This document shows, piece after piece, positions 23,448 through 34,611 of a stretch of 64,000 bases of DNA (position 1 is the stretch's first letter; the number at the start of each line of letters is the position of its first letter). Below the pieces are notes generated by a model that did not search any database, had not been told where the DNA came from, and saw only the letters and a list, made by a program, of their open reading frames with translations. The DNA is taken from positions 55,498,338 through 55,562,337 of the forward strand of contig NC_087064.1 in the NCBI RefSeq assembly GCF_963678635.1, read 5' to 3'. The DNA is from Symsagittifera roscoffensis (Eukaryota; Xenacoelomorpha; Acoela; Convolutidae). Position numbers and translations under genes: made by a program.

Positions 23448-24132
23448 CAGTGCTGATTTAAATTAACCGGACAGAACGCGTTAAACTTGAAATTTAAAAC
23501 GCGTTTTTCTCAAATTGGGTTGAGTTTAGGTAAAAACTTATGAAGACCAAATTTGCTTAAAACCGATATTTTACCCCAAAAATGGGTCATTTTGGCTCTT
23601 CTTAGTTAATCAAAAATTACGCCGAAAATAACCAGTCGATCACAGACATAATTATATCAAAGTGAGCCCCTTACGTAGCCCAACAAACTTTAAGAAGGGT
23701 ATTTTCTCCAAAATTTTGTATAAATGAATTTATTTTTGTTTGATACACAAAAAAGGTCGTTTTTACTATAAAAAATACAACTTTTTGTTTAAAAACAATT
23801 TTTAAACAGTTTGCATTTTTTTTTGGAGAAAATACCCTTCCTAAAGTTTGATGGGCTACGTGAGGGGCTCACTTTGATATAATTATGTTTGTGATCGACT
23901 GGTTATTTTCGGCGTAATTTTTGATTAACTAAGAAAAGCCAAAATGACCCAATTTTGGGGTAAAATATCGGGCCCGAATTTTGCAGAATAAATTACACTA
24001 TATTAATTCTGCTAAAATTTTAAGCAAATTTGGTCTTCATAAGTTTTCACCTAAGCTCAACCCAATTTGAGAAAAACGCGTTTTAAATTTCAAGTTTAAC
24101 GCGTTCTGTCCGGTTAATTTAAATCAGCACTG
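23448..24132. mobile_element. palindromic Tc1/mariner-type MITE, copy 2
   Basis: The element begins CAGTGCTGATTTAAATTAAC and ends with its reverse complement, followed by TA at 24133-24134. The two arms pair over about 310 bp. It is related to copy 1 (same ends, same CAAATTGGG and AATCAAAAATTACGC blocks) but clearly diverged. It was not created by a recent duplication of copy 1; more likely one element inserted into the TA at the edge of the other. Confidence 0.8.
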
Positions 24133-24134
24133 TA

Positions 24135-25349
24135 CACGACACAGATACATGAACCAGTCAACTAGCCAACCAAATTTTTCAAACGGCTCATGATTGGATG
24201 ATTTTAGTTAGGAACGAAGTTTAGTTGTTTCAAAAGTGAAATCTATGCCTAAAAGGAAAACAAGACTGCTGAATGTTCCGACTGCCTTTTAATGTTTAAT
24301 AAAATGTAATAAAAATGAAGAAAAAAAATTCTAAAATTTGAAGTTTTTTATGAAAATCATCACCCCACACGCCATATGAAGTACAAAAGGATAAATTTCG
24401 CTCCTTGTAACAAATCAATTATGGCAAATAAGCTTCTTCCAACTAATTTGGAACGATTTCTAAGACGGATTAAATCTCCGCTTATGCGTTAATAGCGCGA
24501 ATTATATCGCGCGTTAATTGTCCCAAATTGGTCAAAATGGCCAAAATGGCAATCTTTACACCCTCGTAACTTCACGAAAAACGATAACAGGTGAAATACA
24601 TTTTCAAATTCAAGCTCAGGGCAACAATAGCTTTCGAATGATATTTAAAAAATTCCGTCAAAAATGGCTAGTTAAAAAGTCGAAATTTGTCTGAAGAAAA
24701 AAACCCACCCCGAGCACAAATATTCCGTTACTTTCGTATCGAAAGTCGGAACAAAAAGAGCATGGACAAATCGGAAAGCAAAAAGAAAAGTTTCAAAAGA
24801 TTATATCAAATAAGAAAAAACGAAAATTGTTCTCTGTGGAAATTTTTTAACTGGCCGAAAAACAGCTCGAATTTGAGACAAAAAAAAACATACTTAAAGT
24901 TCACAAAAATTTAGAAAGTAAACACCTCAAAACCAATGAAAAACTGAAGTCAAAGATACATTATTTGGTCAAAACAAATCAGGACGGTTATCTGGATACC
25001 GGCCCGGTATCTGCCTCATCATCCGATGAACTTTAAAAACATGTCAGAGACATTATTAGTTATCCAACGATTGCAATGTAAATCTAGGCCAGTTTCTAAA
25101 GTTGAAACAGCTTATCGGACCGGTGATTTTGAACAAATTAATTGATTGGTTCATTTTTTCAGAAAAATGTCTTGGACTTTTTGCACTGCTTGCATAGAAA
25201 CTACTTTTATAAATTTATGATGATACGAAACACCTTATCGAAGCTACTTTTCTCATGAAACTCCAGTGCGGGTTGAAGAGATCCTTTTAAAAACATCAAA
25301 ACTTCTCAACAGCAACAATTACAAACATCACTGGAAAAAAAGAAAACTT
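24135..25349. other. non-coding stretch
   Basis: I see no supported gene. A 6-bp-stem palindrome GCGCGAATTATATCGCGC is at about 24495-24515. The 24687-24914 frame is Lys-rich and has no recognisable domain. Confidence 0.4.
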
Positions 25350-25616
25350 CATACATTACCAGTTTTACTAACAGCAAAACGAAAAAAAAGAGCAACTGTT
25401 TTTGACCTGACGTTTTGAACAACACAATAATATATATGACATGAGGCGGATCAGGGCTTTTAAGAATAAAGCAGATTTTCGAAATTTTCAGTAAATTTTG
25501 GTAGCCAGTTATTTGAGGTATGTAAGGAAGCTCAAATTTTCAAATAAGAAGTTCTACACAATCATAGATATGATAAATAACATGCATGATTGCCGAATGA
25601 GCACTTGATGTGCTAA
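25350..25616 (+). repeat. dispersed repeat, second copy (first at 19668-19945)
   Basis: About 85 percent like 19668-19945, sharing ATGAGGCGGATCAGG, TTTTGGTAGCCA and GATATGATAAATAACATGCA in order. The match stops at 25616, exactly where the solo LTR begins; in the first copy the sequence continues. This shows that the LTR inserted into a pre-existing repeat. Confidence 0.7.
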
Positions 25617-27148
25617 TGGAACCAGATCTAAACTATTATTTGTAATTGGTTATTATTATGGTATTTTATCTCTATAAAATATTAAATACTAGCCAATCAT
25701 ATTCCATAAAACTAACAACCTATTTATTTGGAAAGTGATGAAACTACTTGTAGTTTCAACACCAGAGCAGTTTGAATTAAACTTAGATTACAGTTGTTCT
25801 CATTCTGGAACTAATTCGCTCAAACCGGTGTACACTAGATCTATTGAGACTAGGAGATATAAGAGAAAGATTAAGATCGGTTATTAAGATTAAGACTAAG
25901 AAGTTGCACAAATCTATCCGGCCGAAAATAAGATAGCGTGACGAGCAGACAGTGTACCTTATCTGAAATTACTCTATGAGTACAGTAACCTATACATAAG
26001 TCATCTGGTGCGACCAAAAGTCTCAAACAGACCTTAACTAACCTAGCATTAGACAAATACAACAATTCATAAAAATGTTATATGACAAAAACTTAGTAGA
26101 TATGTCTCAACGCCTCAATAGATCAGATCCAACATTCCGAACAATACCAGAACTACCCGGTATTGGAAGAAGACGTCAAACAAGAAACGACAAACATAAG
26201 CAGAAATCTACCAATTGATTTCATGATAGTACGACAGAAAGGAGGTCAAACTTTTGTATTTAGAATACTTCCAGCTGTAAATTTAAATTTTCATTTAATG
26301 ACATAGTATTTGAAATGGAAAATACTTTCAAATAACCTTTCATGGCGCTTAATCTATTAAATGTACACTAACAACTGATAAAAACAACACTTGTCGTTTT
26401 CCTTAAGTCAGCTATAAAGTAAAAAACATCTTGAAAAAAAAACATTTACAAAAAAAAAAATACAAAAAATAGTTAGTATAAATTATAAATTGTTAGTTTT
26501 ATAATTCATCACATCATCCCAGCTTCATCACCTAAGACGTAACAGCGAATTTCAAAATTTAACAATCTTCAAAACTAACACCTAACCTTAACGCTCTAAA
26601 CTCAAACTTTTAAGGCTTAATAAATTAATTTCATTTAAAAAACAGATCGTCAAGGCTTCCCTTGGATCTTTAAATTATTTTTTATAATGAAATTCAAATT
26701 TCTAAATATTTAAATCTTCGATCATCAAGGCCTAGCTTTGAATCCAATAGAACAATTTTGTTTTTCCCTTCCCATTTACGTAGTGTCTAACGACCTCAAA
26801 CGTCGAATCACTACCCAACCCTCATCAAAAGACACAGAATTAACAGAAGTTTTTCGAAAAACTAACCATTTTAATTATTCTAAACAGTGAAAAACTTCGG
26901 TTTCTCATCCTTCACTTGATCTTAATCCTCTTACTTGACCCAGGCTAAGACACTTGAACTTAGTAAGTCATAAAATAGTATCTATCTAAAACTACTTGCG
27001 TTCTAATCATATCTGAACATTGTGGATCAATTAACTAATCTCCATCCCTTGAAAACAAATCATAACCCCTAAGTACAATTAAGTAGGTCAAACCTTAGCT
27101 TACAATTAGCCACCAGAAAGTACAAATCATTCTTCGGAATTGATATAC
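25617..27148 (+). repeat. solo LTR of the env-bearing retroelement (1532 bp)
   Basis: Homologous along its whole length to 43360-44898 and 50353-51929, but about 15-20 percent diverged, so older. The left border is fixed by the interrupted host repeat and the right border by loss of homology after GATATAC. The flanks GCTAA (25612-25616) and GCTAG (27149-27153) look like a 5-bp target-site duplication with one change. The LTR starts TGG and ends in TATAC rather than the usual CA. It carries a decayed version of the LTR-borne ORF at about 26000-26306. Confidence 0.75.
26000..26306 (+). pseudogene. decayed LTR-borne ORF (in solo LTR)
   Basis: It matches the ORF at 43746-44090: MLYDKNLVDMSQRLNRSDP is readable from 26075, then PELPGIGRRR. 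A deletion near 26190 and stops destroy the rest. Several differences from the young copies are conservative (D/E, I/V), but with one old copy no firm statement about selection is possible. Confidence 0.5.
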
Positions 27149-27195
27149 GCTAGTAGTAGATGTTGAGGCTGATCAGGGGGGGACCCTGAAGACCC

Positions 27196-27372
27196 ACATG
27201 TATTAAGATAGGGAATAGAGCATCCGATCTTTAAGCTATGAATTAAGATTGGGTATAGATTCTTCAATGTATTGAGATAGGGAATACCGATGGTGAGGTT
27301 TCAATGTGATGGTAAGAGAAAGAAAAACGAAATTTTTTTAGTTTTTGTTTATTTTTTTCGCAAAATTTTTGG
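27196..27372 (+). repeat. right member of the inverted repeat (partner 17764-17945)
   Basis: It contains CATGTATTAAGATAGGGAAT, two degraded further copies of the same motif, and GGTTTCAATGTGATGGTAAG, ending in AATTTTTGGCGCGCG. The last part is also the first block of the 2.37-kb tandem repeat that follows, so the repeat family spans both. Confidence 0.65.
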
Positions 27373-29730
27373 CGCGCGTTATCTAATTGGGAACAATGAA
27401 TTGTTAATTACGTGTAGAATTAATGTTATAATTTATTTTTTAGTTGCATGGTAAGTCAATGGTAAGAGTTTTTGTGCAAAAACTTGGAATTTTTATCAAA
27501 AAAATTGAAAATTTTTTCGAAAAAATTCAAAACACGATAAGATTAGCTATTATTTAACCTAATTTATTTGATAATCTTATTTCTATCTACTTGAAAAAAT
27601 CCTGAAAACTACTGAAGTTTCGAAAAAAGTCAAGTTTTTTGAGAAAAAATTGCAGAAATTACATAATTTTGGCTAATGTATTGTTGCTTTTGATCTAATT
27701 TTAAACATAATTTTACGTATAGATTTTAAAAATAAGCTAAGACTGTATTTTAATTGGCATTATGTTGAGACAATGATACAAAATTTTGAACAAAAAAGTG
27801 ACATTTTCCACAATTTTTTCTCAAAATATTGAAATACAATGAAGTTTAACTTAATTTGAGCTAAATATTTGGTTATACAACGCTATAAACACTGAAAAGA
27901 AGGTTCATAGTAGCAGAATCATTATTGAAACTTCCGGAAAACAGTGAAATTAGTCGTAATTTTTGAGATGATAAAATGAAAATTAATCAAATTTACATGA
28001 AATTTTCCATTTCGAACCTTTTATTTTGATTTTTAACTGTTTCTTTTTTGTCCAATTCAGGAATTATTTTTAGGAATCTCAATTCAAATGAACATTAAGG
28101 GCAATATTCTATGAAATTTATAAATCAAACTCCATGATTCAACTTCTCCTCATTTTTTTCTCATTGAATTACCCAAATTTGTACAAAAATTACAACTTGT
28201 GAGAAATTTTTTATGTTAAAAAATAGAAATTTCAGATTATTGATAAAAAACGAACAGTTTATTGCTAAAATTGTTTAAAATGGGATAAATGTTTCTTAAA
28301 AATTTATTCGATATTGGCTCAAATTCAACAAAAACTTCTTCATAACTGATGATTATCTCTCTGTTGCTTCTGCAACATAACTTTCAAAATTTTCCGTAGA
28401 GTTTCTCCATGTTTTAAAGTTATTCTTGTTTTCTGTTTAATACATTTTTTCGCTATTGAACACACTTTACTAGAAAATTTAGTCAAAACTGCTGAATTTA
28501 GGAGGAAAATAGTATCAATTGAACGAACAATTTGCTGGCAGAGATGAAATAAGAACTGATACCGTATGATTATTACAATAAAAAATGTTAATATATTCCT
28601 CAAGGTTCCCCTGTTCTGTTGCTATCGTAAACTATTTAAGCAAAAATACACACTTTGGGATCAATAACTATCACTTTTCTTGTTAAACAGTTATTAATTT
28701 GCTTTTTTTTCTTAATTTATGACGGAAATTTTCTCAAAAATATCCAAGTGATAAAGAATTGGTGCTAGTTAAAGCATTCAAAAAGATATGTACAAAATGA
28801 GAATATAAAGGTGTTTTTTTACGATCTAAGAACAAATTAGGAGCAGCTCTGTTAGTTATAATCTTAAAATCTCCGGAAATACGCAAGAGAACCTAGTTCC
28901 TAACATCTACAATATAAAAACTTCTGAAAGAGCGAGTCTCAAAAAATTGATTCAAGGTGCAAACTGGAAAAATTGTGTAGTTTTCCGATTTTTATTAAAT
29001 AAAAAACTCTATGTAGTAAAAAAGTAGTAATGTATTTTATATAGTGTTGTATATTCTATGTAGTATTGTGTATGAATGTAGTTTTGTGTATTGTATATAG
29101 CAAGGAAATGTAAATCTTGAAAGCAAGTTTTTGATTGATGCTTTATGTATCTTCTTCCAAAAGATGTCGAATTGGGTTTGCTTCAAAAAAATTATCCTCA
29201 AAACATTTGATCTTTCATATAAAGTACCCTATATATCAAATGATAACAATTTTTTCTAATGAATTACGCATAAATAAAAGACTTTGAAAATTTTTATGTT
29301 GGATTTTTTCTCAAGATATGCTTTTTAAGCTAAATTTTAGTAAAATTATCTCAAAACTCCTAAGGAATAAATTGAGTTTCTATCTCATTTTAGCATTTTC
29401 TCAGTTTCTGCTTCATCTACTATCTACCAAATGAATCCAATTTGGCAAATTTTTACTTGAAAATTGAATTTTAGATGGAAAAATGTATCGTTTCAACAAA
29501 CGTTCAATAAGTCGAAGCTGAATTAACATCATAAATCCTTTACTAAAAGCCTTTAAAGGATTTTCTCAACCTCATAACTGTATAATGCTGTTTTAAATCT
29601 GAATTTCTATTTTAGACTAAATTTTTAGTTGGAATGATGTTTATCATTATCTTGAAACTTTCAAAATTTAGCAAAATATACATTTTTTCCAGGTTATTTA
29701 TCAATTTCTTTTCTGAAATCATCAAAAAAA
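27364..29730 (+). repeat. 2.37-kb AT-rich tandem repeat, unit 1
   Basis: From AATTTTTGGCGCGCGTTATC to TGAAATCATCAAAAAAA, this unit is followed directly by a second unit about 95 percent identical. The unit is about 75 percent A+T and has no supported coding frame; the frame at 28340-28603 is disrupted in the neighbouring unit. The nature is unknown: possibly part of a non-autonomous element, since pieces of it occur again at 41.6-43.4, 48.7-50.4 and 55.7-56.8 kb. Confidence 0.75.
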
Positions 29731-32137
29731 AATTTTTGGCGCGCGTTATCTAACTGGGAACATTTAATTGGTAATTACGTGTAGAATTAAGGTTATATTT
29801 TAGTTTTTTGTTGCATGGTAAGTCAATGGTAAGAGTTTTTGTGCAAAAATTTGGAATTTTTATCAAAAAAATTGAAAATTTTTTCGAAAAAATTCAAAAC
29901 ACGATAAGATTAGCTATTATTTAACCTAATTTATTAAATAATCTTATTTCTATCTTCTTGAAAAAATCCTGAAAACTACTGAAGTTCGAAAAAAGTCAAA
30001 TTTTTTGAGAAAAAATTGCAAAAATTTCAAGTATTTGGAAAAAATTGCAAAGATTTCAAGTATTTAGAAAAAATTGCAGAAATCTCATAATTTTGGCTAA
30101 TGTATTGTTGTTTTTGATCTAATTTCAAATATACTTTTACGTATAGATTTTAAAAATAAGCTAAGACTGTATTTTAATTGGCATTATGCTGAGACAATGA
30201 TACAAAATTTTGAATAAAAAATTGACTTTTTCCACAATTTTTTCTCAAAATATTGAAATACAATGAAGTTTAACTTAATTTGAGCTTAATATTTGGTTAT
30301 ACAATGCTATAAACACTGAAAAAAAGGTTCATAGTAGCAGAATTAATATTGAAACTTCCGGAAAACAGTGAAATTAGTCGTAATTTTCCAGAAGATAAAA
30401 TGAAAATTAATCAAATTTACATGAAATTTTCCATTTCGAACCTTTTATTTTGATTTTTAACTGTTTTTTTTGTCCAATTCAGGAATTATTTTTAGGAATC
30501 TCAATTCAAATAAACATTAAGGGCAATATTCTATGAAATTTATAAATCAAACTCCATGATTCAACTCCTCCTCATTTTTTTCTCATTGAATTACCCAAAT
30601 TTGTACAAAAATTACAACTTGTGAGAAATTTTTTATGTTAAAAAATAGAAATTTCAGATTATTGATAAAAAACGAACAGTTTATTGCTAAAATTGTTTAA
30701 AATGGGATAAATGTTTCTTAAAAATTTATTCGATATTGGCTCAAATTCAACAAAAACTTCTTCATAACTGATGATTATCTCACTGTTGCTTCTGCAACAT
30801 AACTTTCAAAATTTTCCGTAGAGTTTCTCCATGTTTTAAAGTTATTCTTGCTTTCTGTTTAATACATTTTTTCGCTATTGAACACACTTTACTAGAAAAT
30901 TTAGTCAAAACTGCTGAATTTAAGAGGAAAATAGTATCAATTGAACGAACAATTTGCTGGCAGAGATGAAATTAGAACTGATACCGTATGATTATTACAA
31001 TAAAAAATGTTAATATATTCCTCAAGGTTCCCCTGTTCTGTTGCTATCGTAAACTATTTAAGCAAAAATACACATTTTGGGATCAATAACTATCACTTTT
31101 CTTGCAAAATAGTTATTAACTTGCTTTTTTTTCTTAATTCATGACGGAAATTTTCTCAAAAATATCCAAGTGATAAAGAATTGGTGCTAGTTAAAGCATT
31201 CAAAAAGATATGTACAAAATTAGAATATAAAGGTGTTTTTTTACGATCTAAGAACAAATTAGGAGCAGCTCTATTAGTTATAATCTTAAAATCTCCGGAA
31301 ATACGCAAGAGAACCTAGTTCCTAACATCGAGTCTCAAAAAATTGATTTAGCAAAGCAAATCAAGGTGCAAACTGAAACAATTGTGTAATTTTCCGAGTT
31401 TTATTAAGAAAAAAACTCTATGTAGTAAAAATGTAGTAATGTATTGTATATAGTGTTGTTTATTCTATGTAGTATTGTGTATGTATGTAGTTTTGTGTAT
31501 TGTATATAGCAAGGAAATGTAGATCTTGAAAGCAAGTTTTTGATTGATGCTTTATGTATCTTCTTCCAAAAGATGTCGAATTGGGTTTGCTTCACAAAAA
31601 TTATCCTCAAAACATTTTATCTTTCATATAAAGTACCTTATATATCAAATGATAACAATTTTTTCTAATGAATTACGCATAAATATAAGACTTTGAAAAA
31701 CTTTATGTCGGGTTTTTTCTCAAGATATACTTTTTAAGCTAAATTTTAGTAAAATTATCTCAAAACTCTTAAGGAATAAATTGAGTTTCTATCTCATTTT
31801 AGCATTTTCTCTGTTTCTGCTTCATCTACTATCTACCAAATGAATCCAATTTGGCAAATTTTTACTTGAAAATTGAATTTTAGATGGAAAAAATATCGTT
31901 TCAACAAACGTTCAATAATTCGAAGCTGAATTAACACCATAAATCCTTTACTAAAAGCATTTAAAGGATTTTCTCAACCTCATAACTGTAAAATGCTGTT
32001 TTAAATCTGAATTTCTATTTTAGACTAAATTTTTAGTTGGAATGATGTTTATCATTATCTTGAAACTTTCAAAGTTTAGCAAAATATACATTTTTTCCAG
32101 GTCATTTATCAATTTCTTTTCTGAAATCATCAAAAAA
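29731..32137 (+). repeat. 2.37-kb AT-rich tandem repeat, unit 2
   Basis: The second unit of the direct tandem duplication, starting again at AATTTTTGGCGCGCGTTATC. Its distal part (from 30274) also forms the outer part of the left arm of the large inverted repeat. The short frame on the minus strand at 31404-31610 recurs wherever this repeat occurs, but unit 1 has lost it and it is low-complexity, so I do not call it a gene. Confidence 0.75.
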
Positions 32138-32401
32138 ACAATAGAAAACATAATTCTTAATAATTCAAACCACATTATCTGGTTAAAAAGATTTTTTCTC
32201 CATGAACACTTTTACAAGCACTAAACAAAGAAAACTTTAAAATAGTAACTACCAAAAAACCTTTCAATTAGTTGATATTTTCCAAATATCCAAGTTTTAC
32301 AATTTTTAGGCGCATACTTAAATACTCATTAGCAAATGTTATGCACTCTACTACAAATTTATCACAACAAAGTCTCCGCAAGCTTGCAACCAAGGGAGTT
32401 T

Positions 32402-32876
32402 TTACTGTTGATTAAAAGTTTTCGGATCGAGTTCCATGGAAAGCTTCACGACGATTTTAACTCGATTTTTGCTGTCTTTAACATCAATCAAAACATTTGA
32501 ATAATAAAATAAATGACAGTTCAGGTAATGTAATGAAAACACTGTATAATTTCTGACTAGATTTGTTACAATTGCTGAGACCTTTCAGATTCAGTAAAAA
32601 CTAATAATCATAGTAATTTTTTTTTGTTTTAAAAATTAAAAATTCTACCTTCTCCTGAAGTGTGTTTGGAGACTGCTGAGCATATAATTTAACATTATGC
32701 AGAAAATGTTTCTTCTTGAAATGATTAGCGAGTTCCTCGCTGCTATAAGTATAAAAATGACAGTTAGAGCACTTCAAAACACCACATGTTCTACAATGTC
32801 TTGATGCATCTTTGTGAGTGTATTCCCTGCCACATTCAAGACATGCAACTCTTTCGTTTCTATTGAGTGACGGCAT
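32402..32876 (-). pseudogene. small zinc-finger gene, left-arm copy (acceptor changed)
   Basis: Exon 1 runs from ATG at 32876 to 32649 (76 codons) and ends at an AAG/GTAGAA donor. A second exon at 32494-32402 (VLIDVKDSKN then KLSMELD, stop TAA) is recognisable by comparison with the right arm. Residues 12-31 form a C2HC-type finger (C12, C15, H27, C31) and residues 36-57 a classical C2H2 finger (C36, C39, H52, H57). The N-terminus is basic (MPSLNRNERV). The dinucleotide before exon 2 is AT here, where the right arm has AG, so normal splicing is probably lost and translation would run into the intron. Possible roles are DNA, RNA or protein binding; I do not recognise the specific family. Confidence 0.55.
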
Positions 32877-33095
32877 CTCACAGGTAATGAAAAATTATAT
32901 GGCAGATTTAAAATGTACCAATTTTTTAGATAAGGTGAGTTGAATAGCCTCAAGAAAAAAAATAAAAGTAAATAAAAACAGCAAACTTATTAACCAATTG
33001 TTTTTAACGAGAAAGAAAATCAGAAAGGATATGCTATTTAGCCTAGCTGAAATAAAAATCATCCAATCTAACCAGGGAGTTTTTAAAAGTATCAA

Positions 33096-33416
33096 CCAAT
33101 CAGAATCGAGCATTAATTACAAGGAAATTTTTATATTTTCTGATATCAACCAATCAGAATCGAGCTTCAATAGTCATGTAATTTTCAACAAATTTAATGT
33201 CCACCAATCAGAATTGAGCTTCAAAAGTCATGTAATTTTCAACAAATTCAATGTCAACCTATCAGAATTGAGCTTCAAAAGTCATAAAATTTTCAAGAAA
33301 TTTAATGTCAACCAATCAGAGTTGAGCTCTTCTACTCATGAATTTTTCAACAATTTCTTTAAAATTTGTAGATTTTGAGGATACTTTCACAGACATTATT
33401 TGTGTTAATAACCAAT
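33096..33416 (+). promoter_or_regulatory. 54-bp-period CCAAT-box array, left arm
   Basis: The motif AACCAATCAGAA recurs with CCAAT at 33096, 33150, 33204, 33258 (as CCTAT) and 33312: exactly 54-bp steps. A further isolated box is at 33412. It lies 220-540 bp upstream of the zinc-finger ATG at 32876, in ATTGG orientation relative to that gene. CCAAT with this flank is the classical NF-Y site. The whole 54-bp unit is repeated, so this is also a minisatellite. Confidence 0.6.
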
Positions 33417-33646
33417 CAGAATGAAGTAATCACAGATTTTAAAAAACTTTGTAGATCAGAACCAGACTATTTTTATGAAGTTTCTTAATCAATAATTTTT
33501 ATCGAATTTCTCCAACATAACCAAGATTTGAAGTTTGATACCCTAGTGGGATAAATGAGATTTCTTGTCTAGTTTATATTGTTTTTTTTCGATAGTCAAT
33601 TCAAATTCTGAAATTTCGATCAAAATTTTTTCAATTTGTGCTATTT

Positions 33647-34114
33647 CTAACCAGTGAGAAAAGAAATTAACAAAATATACGTTTTTATCGTTTTCTTTTT
33701 GGTATATTGTAGTATAAACAACCGGAAGTCTATTAAATTTGGATCAACGATCAAAAGATATTCTGACAAATCTGGATTTTGTATTTGTATCAAATTCAAA
33801 ACAGTAATCGAATTGATGTTCCTTATCTCTAATTTTTGTTTCATAGGCTCTTCCATTGTTTTGTCTGAGTTAACTCTTTTAAATAAAACATTGTTGATAA
33901 ATCTGAGAGTACTCTTCTTTTTTGTAATCTCCTCTCCATCTTTTTAACAAAACTATTGAACTTTCTGTGTTTCTATACAAGTTAAAACTAATACAATCTC
34001 CATCAACTTCATCTGTCCACCACTCTTGTAGTTTTTTGTAGTCGTTCAATTTTAAAATCTGATAAATATTCAATTCAGACATTGAAAACGCTTTTGATGG
34101 AAACAATTTTCGTA
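33647..34114 (-). pseudogene. broken small gene in the inverted-repeat island
   Basis: The frame 34106-33879 reads MSELNIYQILKLNDY from its first ATG (34082) and contains EWWTDEVDGDCISFNLYRN. Just upstream on the coding strand is ATATTTCAG ending at 34115, a strong 3' splice acceptor. After the stop at 33879 a different frame continues with protein-like sequence (ETKIRDKEHQFDYCFEFDT) to about 33700, suggesting a frameshift or an unrecognised intron. Family unknown. The mix of short beta-like segments recalls the PC4-like neighbour, but I cannot align them. Confidence 0.35.
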
Positions 34115-34611
34115 CTGAAATATATGAAGAAACTTAAAAAACTCGAATTGTCTTATCATTTTTAAAGTATTTTGTAGTAACAATCACCGTAAATTTTTTA
34201 AAGTTATTTAGAGTCTAATTAGTTTCAAAGAAATTCAAGTAGCCAATAAAAACCTCAAATTAAGGCAGAAAAAAGTTGAAAACAACCAATGAAATTCAAA
34301 AAGTCTTAAAAAAATAATGATAATGTTTTCAACTAAAAATACATTCTTGTTTGTAATTTTCTTAAATTGACGCAAAATTTAGCTAAATTTTGATGAAAAC
34401 AATTGTTAAATAAATTTATCTGTAATTTCATAAACAAATACTGGAAAATCATTTCATAATTGGTTAGTGTTTTATGTCAATTTTGATTAAATTGTATGTT
34501 TTGTCTGACTTTTCCTCAGATGTTATAGCTTTAAATATACACTTTAGTGAGAAAAAATAGTTTTGAACCAAAAATATCTCAATTACCAAACAAGCAAAAC
34601 ATCACAAAGCT

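Larger units (their letters stand above)
30274..33551 (+). repeat. left arm of a 3.28-kb inverted repeat
   Basis: The reverse complement matches 40081-43359 along its length (about 95 percent by eye). The inner border is at CCCTAGTGGGATA here and TTATCCCACTAGGGTATCA on the right. The outer limit on the right is set by the LTR insertion at 43360, so the true repeat may have been longer. The arm holds the zinc-finger gene, its CCAAT array and AT-rich non-coding DNA. Confidence 0.8.

Noticed and set aside
31404-31610. 68-codon ORF (MRIIFVKQTQ...) repeated at 42009, 49002 and 56062
   Set aside because: It recurs only because the surrounding repeat does. The composition is low-complexity, and unit 1 of the tandem repeat (27364-29730) does not keep it.
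33096-33316. possible CRISPR-like regular repeat
   Set aside because: The units are contiguous 54-bp repeats without unique spacers, in a eukaryotic context.
32998-33378. ORF with 18-residue repeats (NQSESSFNSHVIFNKFNV type), also at 40254-40733
   Set aside because: It is a direct reading of the 54-bp DNA repeat, which keeps frame because 54 is divisible by 3. I prefer the promoter-array or minisatellite view.
33654-33947. 97-codon + strand ORF in the island
   Set aside because: Hydrophobic reading opposite the protein-like minus-strand frames; it looks like an antisense shadow.
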